Notes: a model not told the origin generated them from the letters alone. A stretch of 27,526 nucleotides of DNA from an uncultured Coprococcus sp. (GCA_900548215.1 URJI01000030.1:1-27526), one strand, 5' to 3'; shown: positions 1 to 8,455, numbered from the stretch's first letter. Program-made: numbers and translations.

Positions 1-49
1 TTGTTCTAAATCTCACCATATTTCCTTTCCCTTTCTGTTTTTGTGACAT
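1..49 (-). CDS. Start of an unidentified gene running off the left edge
   Basis: A minus-strand reading frame begins at an ATG at 49-47 and is open to the window edge (MSQKQKGKGNMVRFRT, 16 residues). A GGAGG at 55-51 lies only one base from that ATG, closer than normal. A second in-frame ATG at 19-17 has a weaker AAGGAA at 26-21 in front of it, so the true start is uncertain. A plausible promoter lies at 105-133. Too little protein is visible to name a function. Confidence 0.35.
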   Translation of the reverse strand, partial: MSQKQKGKGNMVRFRT

Positions 50-59
50 TCCTCCACAC

Positions 60-92
60 TATGCATCACAGACAGCCAGACCATGATGCATA
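60..92 (-). promoter_or_regulatory. Inverted repeat in the leader of the left-edge gene
   Basis: The 9-base arms TATGCATCA (60-68) and TGATGCATA (84-92) are perfectly complementary around a 15-base loop. The repeat lies between the predicted promoter and the ribosome binding site of the left-edge gene. It could be an RNA hairpin or an operator. There is no T-run, so it is not a terminator. Confidence 0.4.
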
Positions 93-104
93 TTTATACC
101 TGTC

Positions 105-133
105 ATTATATTAACTCATTTTTTAATTGTTGA
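105..133 (-). promoter_or_regulatory. Putative sigma-A promoter for the left-edge gene
   Basis: On the minus strand there is a perfect -10 TATAAT (110-105) with a weak -35 TCAACA (133-128) at 17-bp spacing. Transcription would start near 98 and run leftward. Confidence 0.4.
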
Positions 134-356
134 AAATGTCATTAATTACTAAATATTTAAGCATTTATTTATATTGTTTACCCTATTATTTAAGTGTCAA
201 TTTAAGTTATTTGCAATTAATATTAGTTTCTTGTTGTCCTGTGTTAAATAACTGACATGGCACGTAGCCCGATAGAATGTAAATCAAATATTGAGATGCG
301 GATTGTTATAACTCACAGAGAGGGCAAGCCGTGGTTTAACGCTCAATGTGATCAAT
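134..356. other. AT-rich intergenic stretch with nothing recognisable
   Basis: This stretch lies between the terminator of the candidate non-coding RNA and the promoter of the left-edge gene. It is very AT-rich in its left half. I see no reading frame with a ribosome binding site, no clear hairpin and no repeat. Confidence 0.5.
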
Positions 357-390
357 AAAAAAAGCCAGCTGGCATAATACCAACTGGCTT
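357..390 (-). terminator. Intrinsic terminator of the candidate long non-coding RNA
   Basis: On the minus strand an 11-base arm AAGCCAGTTGG (390-380), a 7-base loop and the arm CCAGCTGGCTT (372-362) form a stem with one mismatch, followed by a run of seven T (363-357). This is a textbook minus-strand terminator. The nearest upstream protein gene ends about 770 bases away, and a perfect promoter lies between. Confidence 0.85.
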
Positions 391-1027
391 CGTATTAGTT
401 TATTCTTTTTTAATATTGAAGTATCTAATCAAAATACTTGAATGCTTCCACACATGCCATACATTCTTTCACTTTATATATAATATCTATGAAAAAATTC
501 GTTGTGCCTAGAGGTTACATCTACCGAAATATAACTATTGGGGTACTTGTATAAATATACTCATAACATGCACTGCATGAACTTGTATGTGTACCAACCT
601 CTTATAAGCACTGGCCTTTCGATTGTGATATGACACGATGCCCTTGAAACACCATTCATATCTTGTTTTTTGAACAATCACGATGGATCAAATCTGGTAT
701 CAAATACCTGTGTCCTCTCTACTTCAATCATGCTATATATAGCATCTACAAGTGGACTGATTCAAGCTTTTATCTTAAAGGCATCTCGTGTGGAAACAAC
801 TTCCCAGCTCTGAGTTACCATCATGATAAAAATGTTCTTCAATTGTCTCCAACGGAACCTCCTCCTTTCGTGAACTTGTACCACGGATCTCTGTTTCCTG
901 CGCACCATGTGTAAAGTCTTTTTCACGATTCTATAAATCTCTGAGATAACTTCGTACATGTTATGTGTCACGGGTGACAATCTATGGTGTGCCATCTGTC
1001 TATTCTCAAATGACCGTTCTTTAATGT
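357..1027 (-). ncRNA. Candidate long structured non-coding RNA, about 670 nt
   Basis: This leftward transcription unit runs from a perfect consensus promoter (1062-1034) to a strong intrinsic terminator (390-357). In the transcript sense, reading frames are short and none over about 25 codons has a credible ribosome binding site. Many local hairpins are visible: TGTCA/TGACA at 966-979, ATGCTA/TAGCAT at 730-745, GGTAT/ATACC at 696-708, CATGC/GCATG at 567-579 and AAGTAT/ATACTT at 419-439. The size class resembles large ornate RNAs known from Firmicutes such as ROOL (about 600 nt), GOLLD or OLE. I cannot assign a family from sequence alone, and no OLE-partner membrane gene is adjacent. The alternative is a decayed gene that kept its signals. 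Confidence 0.55.
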
Positions 1028-1033
1028 ATCTTT

Positions 1034-1062
1034 ATTATATAAGATAGCATTCAAAATGTCAA
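1034..1062 (-). promoter_or_regulatory. Perfect consensus sigma-A promoter
   Basis: On the minus strand, -35 TTGACA (1062-1057), exactly 17 bp of spacer, then -10 TATAAT (1039-1034). Both hexamers match consensus at all positions. The predicted start is near 1027. Such a strong promoter with no protein gene downstream is the main reason to propose a non-coding RNA. Confidence 0.85.
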
Positions 1063-1162
1063 CATCGTTTTTTGACAATTTATAGTTTTTATCGTATTTG
1101 TCGTTACGTTTTATGCTCAAATTGTCATATTGTTGCATAATTGTGTGACTATTGTATACAAT

Positions 1163-2791
1163 TTAGTTGAGGAACATGTACTCATACGCAATCTTTTTAT
1201 CATCTACGCGATCAAGGATCTGGTTGTATTCATCCTCAGAAATCTCCTGCCAGTCCTCCAAATTGTAATCGCCTTCTGTATGATAAAAAAGTATTTTTGA
1301 GCCATTCTCATCCAATTGTTCCTGATGTTTGATGGCTTCCGTCATATGTAAAACTGTAGAATTCTCAGGCAGCTGATAAAATTCATATAAGGCAAAACCG
1401 GTTCCACTGCCAGCAAGTCTTCTTATCTCATTGTCAGTAACAACATATTTGTTAGCCATTGTTACATACGGAATATTTGAACAGTATACAAGTCTCAATG
1501 AATCGTTCTTCCATGTGTATATCCGGATAGCATCAAAACTCTGGTATTCATCATTCGGATCATACGGACCGTATGTATTTGACAATCCCACTATAAGCTC
1601 AGGGACTCCATCTGAATTCAGATCCGTCTCTGCATATGCTATACCATCATATATAGAGAACTCATTCTTATCGCTTTCACTTGCTTTATTCGCAACATAC
1701 CTGCGATACGATTCAATCTCCTCTGAATACACGGTTTCCATGTCCTTTTTATATTCTATTTTATCACCATTTTGCACATAGTCACCCAATCTGTACCATG
1801 TAACAGCCAACGTGTGTTCCTGGTAATCGTCAGGCAGATTCAGTCCCAGATCTCCAAGATCTACCCAATTTGAATTCTCATCCTCTATGTTGCATTCACC
1901 AACCCCCGGACAGTATAGTTTCCCATCTCCATCTTTATCCAGCTCATCAGGGAAATTCACATCATTGTTATATCTGTATACTTCCTGGGTCTTATCCCAC
2001 AGAGCACCTGCGCGATTTGAGTAATCCTTAATTATTTCATTGCCTGATATGCCAGAATATACATCTTTAGAAGAGTCATATTCATATGTGTACAGACACT
2101 GACCCGCAATCATTCCATATGTGTAATCGGAAAGTATAGTTCCATTATCGTAGAACGTCACACCATCCATCCATTTGCGGCTGCTATCTTCCGAATATTG
2201 TTTCTTTGCTATGACAACCCCTTCATGTTCAACGCTGTCGCTTGCGGCATCGTACTTCATGATATCTATAAACTTTTCATGCATTTCCCAGTCGCACCAA
2301 TCCCCCCACGCAAGCAGCAACTCATCTTTTTCATCTCCATCTATGTCACAGATAGAAAAATAGTAGTCTGTATCTGATGCATTATATGTATCTGCAATCC
2401 CAGCCTCGCCCCACACTCCATTTCTGTAGGACATGAAATGTTCCTTGCACATATCAAGTATTCCATCATTATATGCAGTTCTCAATATCTCATCGAACTT
2501 CTCTGTCGCTTTGGAATCTTCATCGCTCTGTTTGCCGTCACTTTCTTCATCATCTGAAGACTTGTCTGTGGTATCTGTTTCTGTTTTTGATTCCGCACTA
2601 TTGTCAATATCTTTTTTATTATCCGCTTCTGAATCTGTCTCTTCTGGTTTCTCTCCAGACACCATTGCCTCAGTTGTGGAATCCACACTGTCCAGGCTGT
2701 CCTTCAGCGTCTGCAGTTTGTCGTTCAATCCGCAACCTCCAAGTGCAAGTATGGACGCTGCTGCACACAACAATATCATATGTTTTTTCAT
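1163..2791 (-). CDS. Large secreted lipoprotein with VCBS/FG-GAP-like Asp-rich repeats
   Basis: The 542-residue protein has a type II signal peptide (KK, hydrophobic core, lipobox LGGC with Cys20), so it should be anchored to the outer face of the membrane. A long acidic Ser/Asp/Glu/Lys-rich linker covers about residues 40-95. The folded part contains motifs DIDGDEKDELLL and DLNSDGVPELIVGL and a DKDGDGK loop, resembling calcium-binding turns of VCBS/FG-GAP-type repeats. These suggest a beta-rich extracellular domain. No catalytic motif is evident and no specific function can be given. The start is supported by GGAGGGG eight bases upstream, and a good promoter lies at 2829-2857. The gene stands alone, with alaA upstream on the same strand. 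Confidence 0.85.
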   Translation of the reverse strand: MKKHMILLCAAASILALGGCGLNDKLQTLKDSLDSVDSTTEAMVSGEKPEETDSEADNKKDIDNSAESKTETDTTDKSSDDEESDGKQSDEDSKATEKFDEILRTAYNDGILDMCKEHFMSYRNGVWGEAGIADTYNASDTDYYFSICDIDGDEKDELLLAWGDWCDWEMHEKFIDIMKYDAASDSVEHEGVVIAKKQYSEDSSRKWMDGVTFYDNGTILSDYTYGMIAGQCLYTYEYDSSKDVYSGISGNEIIKDYSNRAGALWDKTQEVYRYNNDVNFPDELDKDGDGKLYCPGVGECNIEDENSNWVDLGDLGLNLPDDYQEHTLAVTWYRLGDYVQNGDKIEYKKDMETVYSEEIESYRRYVANKASESDKNEFSIYDGIAYAETDLNSDGVPELIVGLSNTYGPYDPNDEYQSFDAIRIYTWKNDSLRLVYCSNIPYVTMANKYVVTDNEIRRLAGSGTGFALYEFYQLPENSTVLHMTEAIKHQEQLDENGSKILFYHTEGDYNLEDWQEISEDEYNQILDRVDDKKIAYEYMFLN

Positions 2792-2828
2792 AAAAAATGC
2801 CCCTCCGTGTCTTATCTTGAATACTTCA

Positions 2829-2857
2829 AGTATACATATCGCATTTTCTTACTGCAA
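2829..2857 (-). promoter_or_regulatory. Promoter of the lipoprotein gene, with a small palindrome
   Basis: On the minus strand, -35 TTGCAG (2857-2852), 17 bp, -10 TATACT (2834-2829) preceded by TG, an extended -10. A 13-base inverted repeat (arms ATACTT/AAGTAT, 2821-2833) overlaps the -10 and could be an operator. Confidence 0.6.
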
Positions 2858-2893
2858 TATGTGACACGCAAAGGGACATCTTAATAATTTCTT

Positions 2894-4108
2894 TTACTGA
2901 TGATAATAACTCAGGAAATCAGCCAGCTTTGCTGTTGCTTCCTTGAGTATCTCCATATTTGGAAGATATACTATTCTGAAGTGATCCGGATCCTTCCAGT
3001 TAAATCCCGTTCCACATGTGACGAGGATGTGCTTATCCCTCAGAAGATCAAGGGCAAACTGCTCATCATTTGTGATGTTGAACTTCTCCTTGTCAAGTTT
3101 AGGGAATATGTAGAACGCTGCCTCCGGCTTAACCACACTTATTCCCGGTATATCACAGAGTGCTTTATAAATATACTCCCTCTGATCATAGATTCTTCCT
3201 CCAGGCAGAAGCAGCTCATCTGCACTCTGGTAGCCTCCAAGACAGGTCTGAACTATACTTTGGGCAGGAACATTTGAACAAAGTCTCATGGATGACAGAA
3301 GGTTAAGTCCCTCTATATATCCCTTCACATTGCTCTTGTTTCCACACAGACACATCCAGCCCACTCTGTAACCTGCAACTCGGTGGGACTTGCTCAGTCC
3401 GTTAAAGCTTATCGTGAAAAGGTCAGGTGCCAGTGAAGCCAGAGCCACATGCTCTTTATCATCCATGACGAGCCTGTCATATATCTCGTCGGCAAAAAGG
3501 ATAAGTTCATTCTCCCTTGCAACCTGAACTATCTGCTCAAGAACCTCCTTTGGATAGAGGGCTCCTGTAGGGTTGTTAGGGTTGATGACTACGATTCCTT
3601 TTGTTCTCGATGTTATCTTTTTCTTAATATCTTCTATATCCGGATACCAGTTGGACTGCTCATCACAGAGATAGTGAACCGCTGTTCCTCCTGCCAGATT
3701 GACAGATGCTGTCCACAGTGGGTAATCAGGCATTGGGACAAGTATCTCATCTCCTGAATCAAGCAGTCCCTGCATGGACATGGTGATAAGCTCGCTGACT
3801 CCGTTTCCTGTATATATGTCATCGATTCCCACATTTGGAATATTCTTCAGCTGGCAGTACTGCATGATCGCCTTTCTTGCAGAGAAAAGTCCCTTTGAAT
3901 CTGAATATCCCTCAGTATCTCTGAGATTATATGCCATATCCCTGACAACTTCATCAGGTGCCATAAGTCCATGCGGTGCAGGATTTCCTATGTTCAGCTT
4001 GAGGACATTTACCCCTTCAGCCACCATTCTGTTTGCCTCGTCCATAACAGGACCTCTTATGTCGTAACACACATTGTCAAGCTTTGATGATTTTTCGAAT
4101 TTTCTCAT
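2894..4108 (-). CDS. alaA: Alanine aminotransferase, AlaA type (PLP-dependent class I)
   Basis: The 404-residue protein closely matches Escherichia coli AlaA (405 residues) along its whole length, including EKSSKL.NVCYDIRGPV near the start, NIGNPAPHG, GNGVSELI, PDYPLWTA, NPNNPTGA, FADEIYD and the PLP-lysine motif SFNGLSKSHRVAGYR. It should transfer an amino group between pyruvate and glutamate to make alanine in the cytoplasm. The start is the ATG at 4108-4106, preceded by AAAGGAGTG at normal distance. An in-frame upstream extension to 4261 exists, but it runs through the T-box terminator hairpin and has no ribosome binding site. An alanine-type T-box precedes the gene, so expression should rise when charged tRNA-Ala falls. 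This independently supports a role in alanine synthesis. Confidence 0.95.
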   Translation of the reverse strand: MRKFEKSSKLDNVCYDIRGPVMDEANRMVAEGVNVLKLNIGNPAPHGLMAPDEVVRDMAYNLRDTEGYSDSKGLFSARKAIMQYCQLKNIPNVGIDDIYTGNGVSELITMSMQGLLDSGDEILVPMPDYPLWTASVNLAGGTAVHYLCDEQSNWYPDIEDIKKKITSRTKGIVVINPNNPTGALYPKEVLEQIVQVARENELILFADEIYDRLVMDDKEHVALASLAPDLFTISFNGLSKSHRVAGYRVGWMCLCGNKSNVKGYIEGLNLLSSMRLCSNVPAQSIVQTCLGGYQSADELLLPGGRIYDQREYIYKALCDIPGISVVKPEAAFYIFPKLDKEKFNITNDEQFALDLLRDKHILVTCGTGFNWKDPDHFRIVYLPNMEILKEATAKLADFLSYYHQ

Positions 4109-4246
4109 TATACACACTCCTTTATATCTCTTGATCCCTTGTTGTCTGTGTTTGCTGATTGTTGGTTTAACTTGCGTTTTCTTCGAGATTACTATGCGTC
4201 TTCGATGCCTGCATCGCAGCCGCTTGTCACCCTGAAAACGCATAAT

Positions 4247-4537
4247 AAAAGCCCTAAGCATACTTATAATATGCTTAGGGCGAACTTTCTTGTCCGTGTT
4301 ACCACCTAAATTCAGGAACTTATTCCTGCTCTCAGCCGACAGCCATCACTATCGTTGTTCCTATAACGTGGAACCTTCCGTTGACCACTACTTAAAATCA
4401 ATACCAATGATTCAAAATCTTTCGCGATCACAGCTCGGGGACTGCTTCCTTAAGGTGTCCTATAGGCTCGCACCAAACGCCTACTCTCTGAAGTGACAGT
4501 GACTTAAGTACTCCTTCCTGTCTTTGCCTTTATCTGT
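4247..4537 (-). promoter_or_regulatory. T-box riboswitch, probably tRNA-Ala specific, controlling alaA
   Basis: The leader shows the main T-box parts. The Stem I motif CAGAGAGTAGGCG is at 4490-4478. A candidate specifier codon GCA (Ala) followed by the usual purine is at 4445-4443, in GGAAGCAGTCC. The conserved T-box sequence AGGTGGTAACACG is at 4307-4295. A strong terminator hairpin has 12-base arms GCCCTAAGCATA and TATGCTTAGGGC (4281-4251), followed by TTTTATTATG. Uncharged tRNA would pair with the specifier and the T-box sequence, stabilise the antiterminator and allow alaA transcription. The specifier was placed by eye, but GCA agrees with the downstream alanine aminotransferase. Confidence 0.9.
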
Positions 4538-4543
4538 TTTTAT

Positions 4544-4572
4544 AGGATAGCATTCAGGGGGCATGTTGTCAA
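4544..4572 (-). promoter_or_regulatory. Promoter of the T-box/alaA transcript
   Basis: On the minus strand, -35 TTGACA (4572-4567), 17 bp, -10 TATCCT (4549-4544) preceded by TG (extended -10). The predicted start is near 4537, just before T-box Stem I. Confidence 0.7.
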
Positions 4573-4680
4573 ACTGTTTTTTTCACATTCTGCCACATCG
4601 GCAAATTTTTTCTGTTTCTTTGCCTGACCACTGTAAATGTTCTCTAATTTTTACAGTACACTAACCATGATTGATCCTAC

Positions 4681-5814
4681 TTATCTCATAAATGCACACT
4701 CATCCTCGTTACAGAGTATTCCCTCTGGACTTCTCATATTCATATGGAATACATGGCCGCTGTCAGGATTGTTCTGTCCATACGCTTTTGTGATATGAAG
4801 AGCTCCAACTTTGTTCAGCACCTCATCCAACGCTTTTGTATGTGATGCCAGATCATCATTTACACTGTACATGAGATACGCCTCCGGGAAATCAGCATTT
4901 ATATAATCAAGCTGATCCATAAACAGCTTGTACTGTTCCTCAGTCACAGCATATGCCTGGCTTATTTTCTTACTTTCACATTTTTCAGCTTTGTCGTGTG
5001 AACTTGTTTTTCCATCACTATTCTGGTCATCATCCACATCATTTCTCAGATACCATGCGGATATATTGTCATTTCTTTCTGCCATCTTATATGCACCACA
5101 GTTAAGGCATACCTTCTTAGGCAGTAGGTCATATGTGAAGAAATCAAGCTTTGCCCTGTAATCGCTGTTTGATGCTATGATGCAATAATTTGCCGTGAGC
5201 TGTGCCCCCGCCGAGTCACCGACCATGTAGAGATTGTCCATGTCTACTCCAAGTGTCTGCGCATTCTCATGGATATACCGAATGAGATACGCCACATCCT
5301 CTATGGCCGCAGGATATTTGTTCTGCGGTGACAATCTATAGTTAAAGTTCACCACCACGTACCCGTGCTCCGCAAGAAGGCAGCAATAGTGGCTGTACAG
5401 TTCCTTGTCACCATAGAACCAACCTCCGCCATGCACGCTCACTATCACCGGATATTTTCTGTTTTCATCTGTCATATACGATATTGGAACGCAGATATCC
5501 ATGTAGCTGTTGGATGTATAGCTTGCAGAATCCACGTCTGCGGCATCCCCGGAGTCGGCAAAGAATAGAATGTTCCTCTCTACACCTTTGTTCCATGTTT
5601 CAATCAGCTCTTTGAAACGGACCTCATCAAGCTCCTTTTTGTAATCCAGATTCTTTATCTGTACAACATTTGCCGGATATTCAAGCCCTCTGTCTCTCGC
5701 CGCATCACTTGCTTTCCAGGCGTGGCGCATATTTACCCATGCCGGAAGATCCTTCTCCACCGCACCGCGGCTGAATATCTCTGCCACGTTCTTCATCATT
5801 CTTTCTCTGTCCAT
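4681..5814 (-). CDS. Alpha/beta hydrolase, acetyl-esterase/HSL family
   Basis: The 377-residue protein has the hormone-sensitive-lipase signature: oxyanion-hole HGGGW in VIVSVHGGGWFYGD, then nucleophile elbow GDSAGAQ. A late Asp in YSVNDD and a His in SGHVFH complete the likely catalytic triad. It should hydrolyse carboxyl esters, for example acetyl groups released from plant polysaccharides, although the substrate cannot be read from sequence. There is no signal peptide, so it is cytoplasmic. The start at 5814 is preferred because GGAG lies at proper distance before it; an ATG four codons upstream has no ribosome binding site. A very polar insert near residues 258-288 (Asp/Lys/Ser-rich, DDDQNSDGK then EKCESKK) interrupts the cap region and is unusual for the family. 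Confidence 0.85.
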   Translation of the reverse strand: MDRERMMKNVAEIFSRGAVEKDLPAWVNMRHAWKASDAARDRGLEYPANVVQIKNLDYKKELDEVRFKELIETWNKGVERNILFFADSGDAADVDSASYTSNSYMDICVPISYMTDENRKYPVIVSVHGGGWFYGDKELYSHYCCLLAEHGYVVVNFNYRLSPQNKYPAAIEDVAYLIRYIHENAQTLGVDMDNLYMVGDSAGAQLTANYCIIASNSDYRAKLDFFTYDLLPKKVCLNCGAYKMAERNDNISAWYLRNDVDDDQNSDGKTSSHDKAEKCESKKISQAYAVTEEQYKLFMDQLDYINADFPEAYLMYSVNDDLASHTKALDEVLNKVGALHITKAYGQNNPDSGHVFHMNMRSPEGILCNEDECAFMR

Positions 5815-5857
5815 AATTTTCTCCATTCATTTATTGCCGATAACGGCATATCTTACA

Positions 5858-6478
5858 TTACTCATATATAGGTTCAAAGTCATCTGCTCCGTGTCCACAC
5901 AGAGGACATACATAATCTGCCGGAAGCTCACTTCCCTCATATACATAGTTACATATCTTGCAGCGCCATCCCACCATCTTCTTATCTGTCTTAGGAGGCT
6001 TGTCTGCCTTTGGCTTTACATGCGCCTGATAATCAGCATATGTGAGAGGAGCCTTGTCTGACAGCATCTTCGCATCAACCACCTCCGCGATGAACAACGT
6101 GTGTGTTCCAAGATCGTGGCTCTCAACTACTTTGCCACTGATAACCGCACATGCATACCAGCCCATGTATGGGATTCCGTTGACATCCTCCGGCATATTT
6201 ATTCCAGAGATTTTGTCCACGTCTCTTCCCGACTGGAAACCGAAGTGCTTTATCGAGTCAAATGTACACTGCTCATCAAGTACACTGAGGGCAAACACAC
6301 CACTCTCCTTGAGCAGATCACATGTGTAATTCGTGTTGAGAACCGATATCGCAACCCGTGTTGGATTGTTCGCCACCTGTATACAGGTGTTGATGATGCA
6401 GCCATTTGTCTTGTCACCCAACTTTGTGGACAACATGAAAATTCCGTATGATAAACTGTAGATCGCCTTTTTATCCAT
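5858..6478 (-). CDS. Flavin reductase-rubredoxin fusion (high-molecular-weight rubredoxin type)
   Basis: The 206-residue protein joins an N-terminal FMN-binding flavoredoxin-like domain (about residues 1-150) to a C-terminal rubredoxin (about residues 160-206). The rubredoxin carries both CxxC iron ligands, CKICNYVYEG and CPLCGHGADDFEPI. Proteins of this layout in anaerobic Firmicutes pass electrons from NAD(P)H to a flavodiiron protein for oxygen or nitric oxide removal. The flavodiiron partner is not in this window. A linker rich in Lys/Pro/Asp joins the domains. The start at 6478 has AGGAGGT seven bases upstream; in-frame upstream ATG codons lack this. A TATAAT lies at 6525-6520, next to an inverted repeat CTTATT/AATAAG, a possible redox-regulator site. 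Confidence 0.9.
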   Translation of the reverse strand: MDKKAIYSLSYGIFMLSTKLGDKTNGCIINTCIQVANNPTRVAISVLNTNYTCDLLKESGVFALSVLDEQCTFDSIKHFGFQSGRDVDKISGINMPEDVNGIPYMGWYACAVISGKVVESHDLGTHTLFIAEVVDAKMLSDKAPLTYADYQAHVKPKADKPPKTDKKMVGWRCKICNYVYEGSELPADYVCPLCGHGADDFEPIYE

Positions 6479-6519
6479 GATAATAACCTCCTTGCCAATC
6501 ATAATCAATTGCAACATCC

Positions 6520-6545
6520 ATTATATAGACTTATTCCCAATAAGA
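6520..6545 (-). promoter_or_regulatory. Possible promoter and operator of the rubredoxin fusion gene
   Basis: On the minus strand a TATAAT (6525-6520) lies 40 bases before the start codon. An inverted repeat CTTATT-GGG-AATAAG sits where the spacer and -35 should be, and no good -35 is visible. This would fit a regulated promoter, but it is weak evidence. Confidence 0.35.
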
Positions 6546-6572
6546 TATTTCTATAATACCACATTATCATGC

Positions 6573-6605
6573 AAAAAGCTCCCCCTGTTTTATCACAGGG
6601 AGAGC
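6573..6605 (-). terminator. Intrinsic terminator after the membrane-anchored protein gene
   Basis: On the minus strand, GCTCTCCCTGT (6605-6595), a short loop and ACAGGGGGAGC (6588-6578) form an 11-bp stem with one mismatch, followed by TTTTT (6577-6573). It lies about 20 bases after the stop codon at 6625. Confidence 0.9.
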
Positions 6606-6624
6606 CTTTATTTAGTGAATAAAT

Positions 6625-8298
6625 CTATCTCTCAACAGATATTATGTCATTTATTCCGTTGTCTGATTCCTGATAAAATACTTTTATTTTATCTCCGCTC
6701 TGTATAAATATCAGCTCCTCGTTCTCTGAGAAATCCTGCTTGTATACATTGCCGTTTTCATCCGTGATATACACATATGTCGTCTCATCCATGTTGATAT
6801 ATTTGATATCAGCTACCGTGATCTGTCTGTTTGGTATATCGTCCGTCATGCTCTGCGTACTCTTAAGTCCGTTCTCTGCCAGCAGCTTGTTGTATGCCGC
6901 AAGTGCGTCCTTCTGGGTTGTGCCTGTAGCCACAATATTATACTTCTCCACATCGACAAGCGCATACATCTTTACCAGACCACCGTTGTCCTTTAAGACC
7001 ATGATGTAGGTTGGTATTCCGCCAATGTTGATGAGAGATGGGAATGAAGCCTTGTAACCAAGATGCTGTACCTGGCCCTCTGCTGATGCCATAGCTGAGT
7101 ATTCCTCTGCACCCGCCACTTTGTAATATTTGCTCTCTCCTGTCCGAAGGTTCATCATGGCAAATCCTATGTTGGACTCGTCACCATTTACCGATGTGAC
7201 ACCTGTGTACACCCACACGTCTCCGTCCATGACCTTGTAACCGTAATCATCGGTAGTCCTCTTGCATCCCTTGTTGCCAAATACGCTGTTCCAGTAGCCA
7301 CCTGAGAGCTCGCCGTACCAGTCATATTTCTGGCACACCAGATCGCCATCATATACACGATCCACCCAGTGTGGAACATCACTGACTTCATGATACTCTG
7401 TATCGCCCGTGCACGGATCACATATAACCACGCCCTTTACATCCTTTGCACCGAAGAGTCCTGCATGTGACTCAAGAACCGGACAAATGTAATACGGATT
7501 GCCATCGTCATTGAGCTCCAGATAGAAACCTTCAAATATATATGTCGGATAAGCCATCTGGACATGTCTGTACAGGTTATTGTTGAAATACGCTGAAGGT
7601 GAATATACTATTGGCTTTTCAGTCTGTATATAGTGTGCCTCATTCTTTACCGGATCGACAAGAACATAACCCGGGATTCCGTTCTTCCTGTTGTTCATAT
7701 ATTTGATGAAGCCCGCATAGTTGAGTGCTGCGACCTTCATCGGCGCGCCATTGTAATCTATAGTGCTGTAATTGCCGCTGACCTCATACTGGCTGACCAC
7801 ATCCGAGAGTGAACCGACGGCTCTCTCACCTATAATCCTCGCTGTGCTTGTATCCATCAGCGCAATGTCATTTATCTGCCTGCTCTCCGGGATATCTGTC
7901 TGGAAATCTCCATCCTCTATATTGATGAGGCTTGCGTATTTCGATGCACAAAACAGTTTGGATGACGCTGCCACCATGATAAGTCCGACCGCTATCATTA
8001 TTACTACTATCCATGCTACCGGTTTCGTTGCTTTCGTTGCGACACTTCTGGTATCATTACTCTCCACTGTAAAATCAAGCGTACAAAAGCCAACAAGCAC
8101 AACTGAAATGACCATCCATACCCAGAAACTTGTACTCTGTATGTTGATCGCCGGTGTTGCCGCATAATAGTATATAAGCTCTCCCACAACAAGCACTGCA
8201 AATGCTATCACATTCCATTTGCCGAGCCTTCCCGGGGCTTTTGCAAATATCTCCTTTGCCGCTCCTGTGCTTTTCTTTTTCTTTGTCTGTTTACCCAT
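6625..8298 (-). CDS. Membrane-anchored extracytoplasmic protein of unknown function
   Basis: The 557-residue protein begins with a Lys-rich cytoplasmic tail. Three hydrophobic segments follow (about residues 28-50, 57-78 and 93-115), then a roughly 440-residue soluble region that should lie outside the cell. That region has several Gly/Tyr/Trp-rich stretches and ends with a small beta-rich segment (DETTYVYITDENGNVYKQDF) that may be an OB- or SH3-like domain. I do not recognise a characterised family, and no catalytic motif is visible. AAGGGC before the ATG supports the start. The gene has its own terminator and a 207-bp upstream gap, so it is probably monocistronic. Confidence 0.75.
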   Translation of the reverse strand: MGKQTKKKKSTGAAKEIFAKAPGRLGKWNVIAFAVLVVGELIYYYAATPAINIQSTSFWVWMVISVVLVGFCTLDFTVESNDTRSVATKATKPVAWIVVIMIAVGLIMVAASSKLFCASKYASLINIEDGDFQTDIPESRQINDIALMDTSTARIIGERAVGSLSDVVSQYEVSGNYSTIDYNGAPMKVAALNYAGFIKYMNNRKNGIPGYVLVDPVKNEAHYIQTEKPIVYSPSAYFNNNLYRHVQMAYPTYIFEGFYLELNDDGNPYYICPVLESHAGLFGAKDVKGVVICDPCTGDTEYHEVSDVPHWVDRVYDGDLVCQKYDWYGELSGGYWNSVFGNKGCKRTTDDYGYKVMDGDVWVYTGVTSVNGDESNIGFAMMNLRTGESKYYKVAGAEEYSAMASAEGQVQHLGYKASFPSLINIGGIPTYIMVLKDNGGLVKMYALVDVEKYNIVATGTTQKDALAAYNKLLAENGLKSTQSMTDDIPNRQITVADIKYINMDETTYVYITDENGNVYKQDFSENEELIFIQSGDKIKVFYQESDNGINDIISVER

Positions 8299-8455
8299 GT
8301 TGCCCTTCTTTCCGGCTTACCACAATCTGATTTTTCGCTGCATGTACTTACCGGATCGTGTCTGCCATTAATCTATCTACTCCATATGTCTGCCCCATAT
8401 ATTATCATCTATTCCGATAAAAATATATATCTATCCGGTATATGTTATGCCTCGT

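Noticed and set aside
786..868. An AGGAGGAGG on the minus strand followed by a TTG-started frame of about 24 codons inside the candidate non-coding RNA
   Set aside because: The ribosome-binding-like sequence is good, but the frame is very short, starts with TTG and has no recognisable features. It may simply be part of RNA structure.
663..995. Overlapping reading frames of 83 codons (plus strand) and 77 codons (minus strand)
   Set aside because: Neither has a ribosome binding site, neither resembles a known family, and both lie within the transcript bounded by the promoter at 1034-1062 and the terminator at 357-390.
4109..4261. N-terminal extension of the alanine aminotransferase by 51 codons
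   Set aside because: The extension would be translated from the T-box terminator hairpin and leader. It has no ribosome binding site, and the match to AlaA begins at the internal ATG at 4108.
4631..4656. Inverted repeat CTGTAAA/TTTACAG as terminator of the esterase gene
   Set aside because: The stem is weak and no T-run follows on the minus strand.
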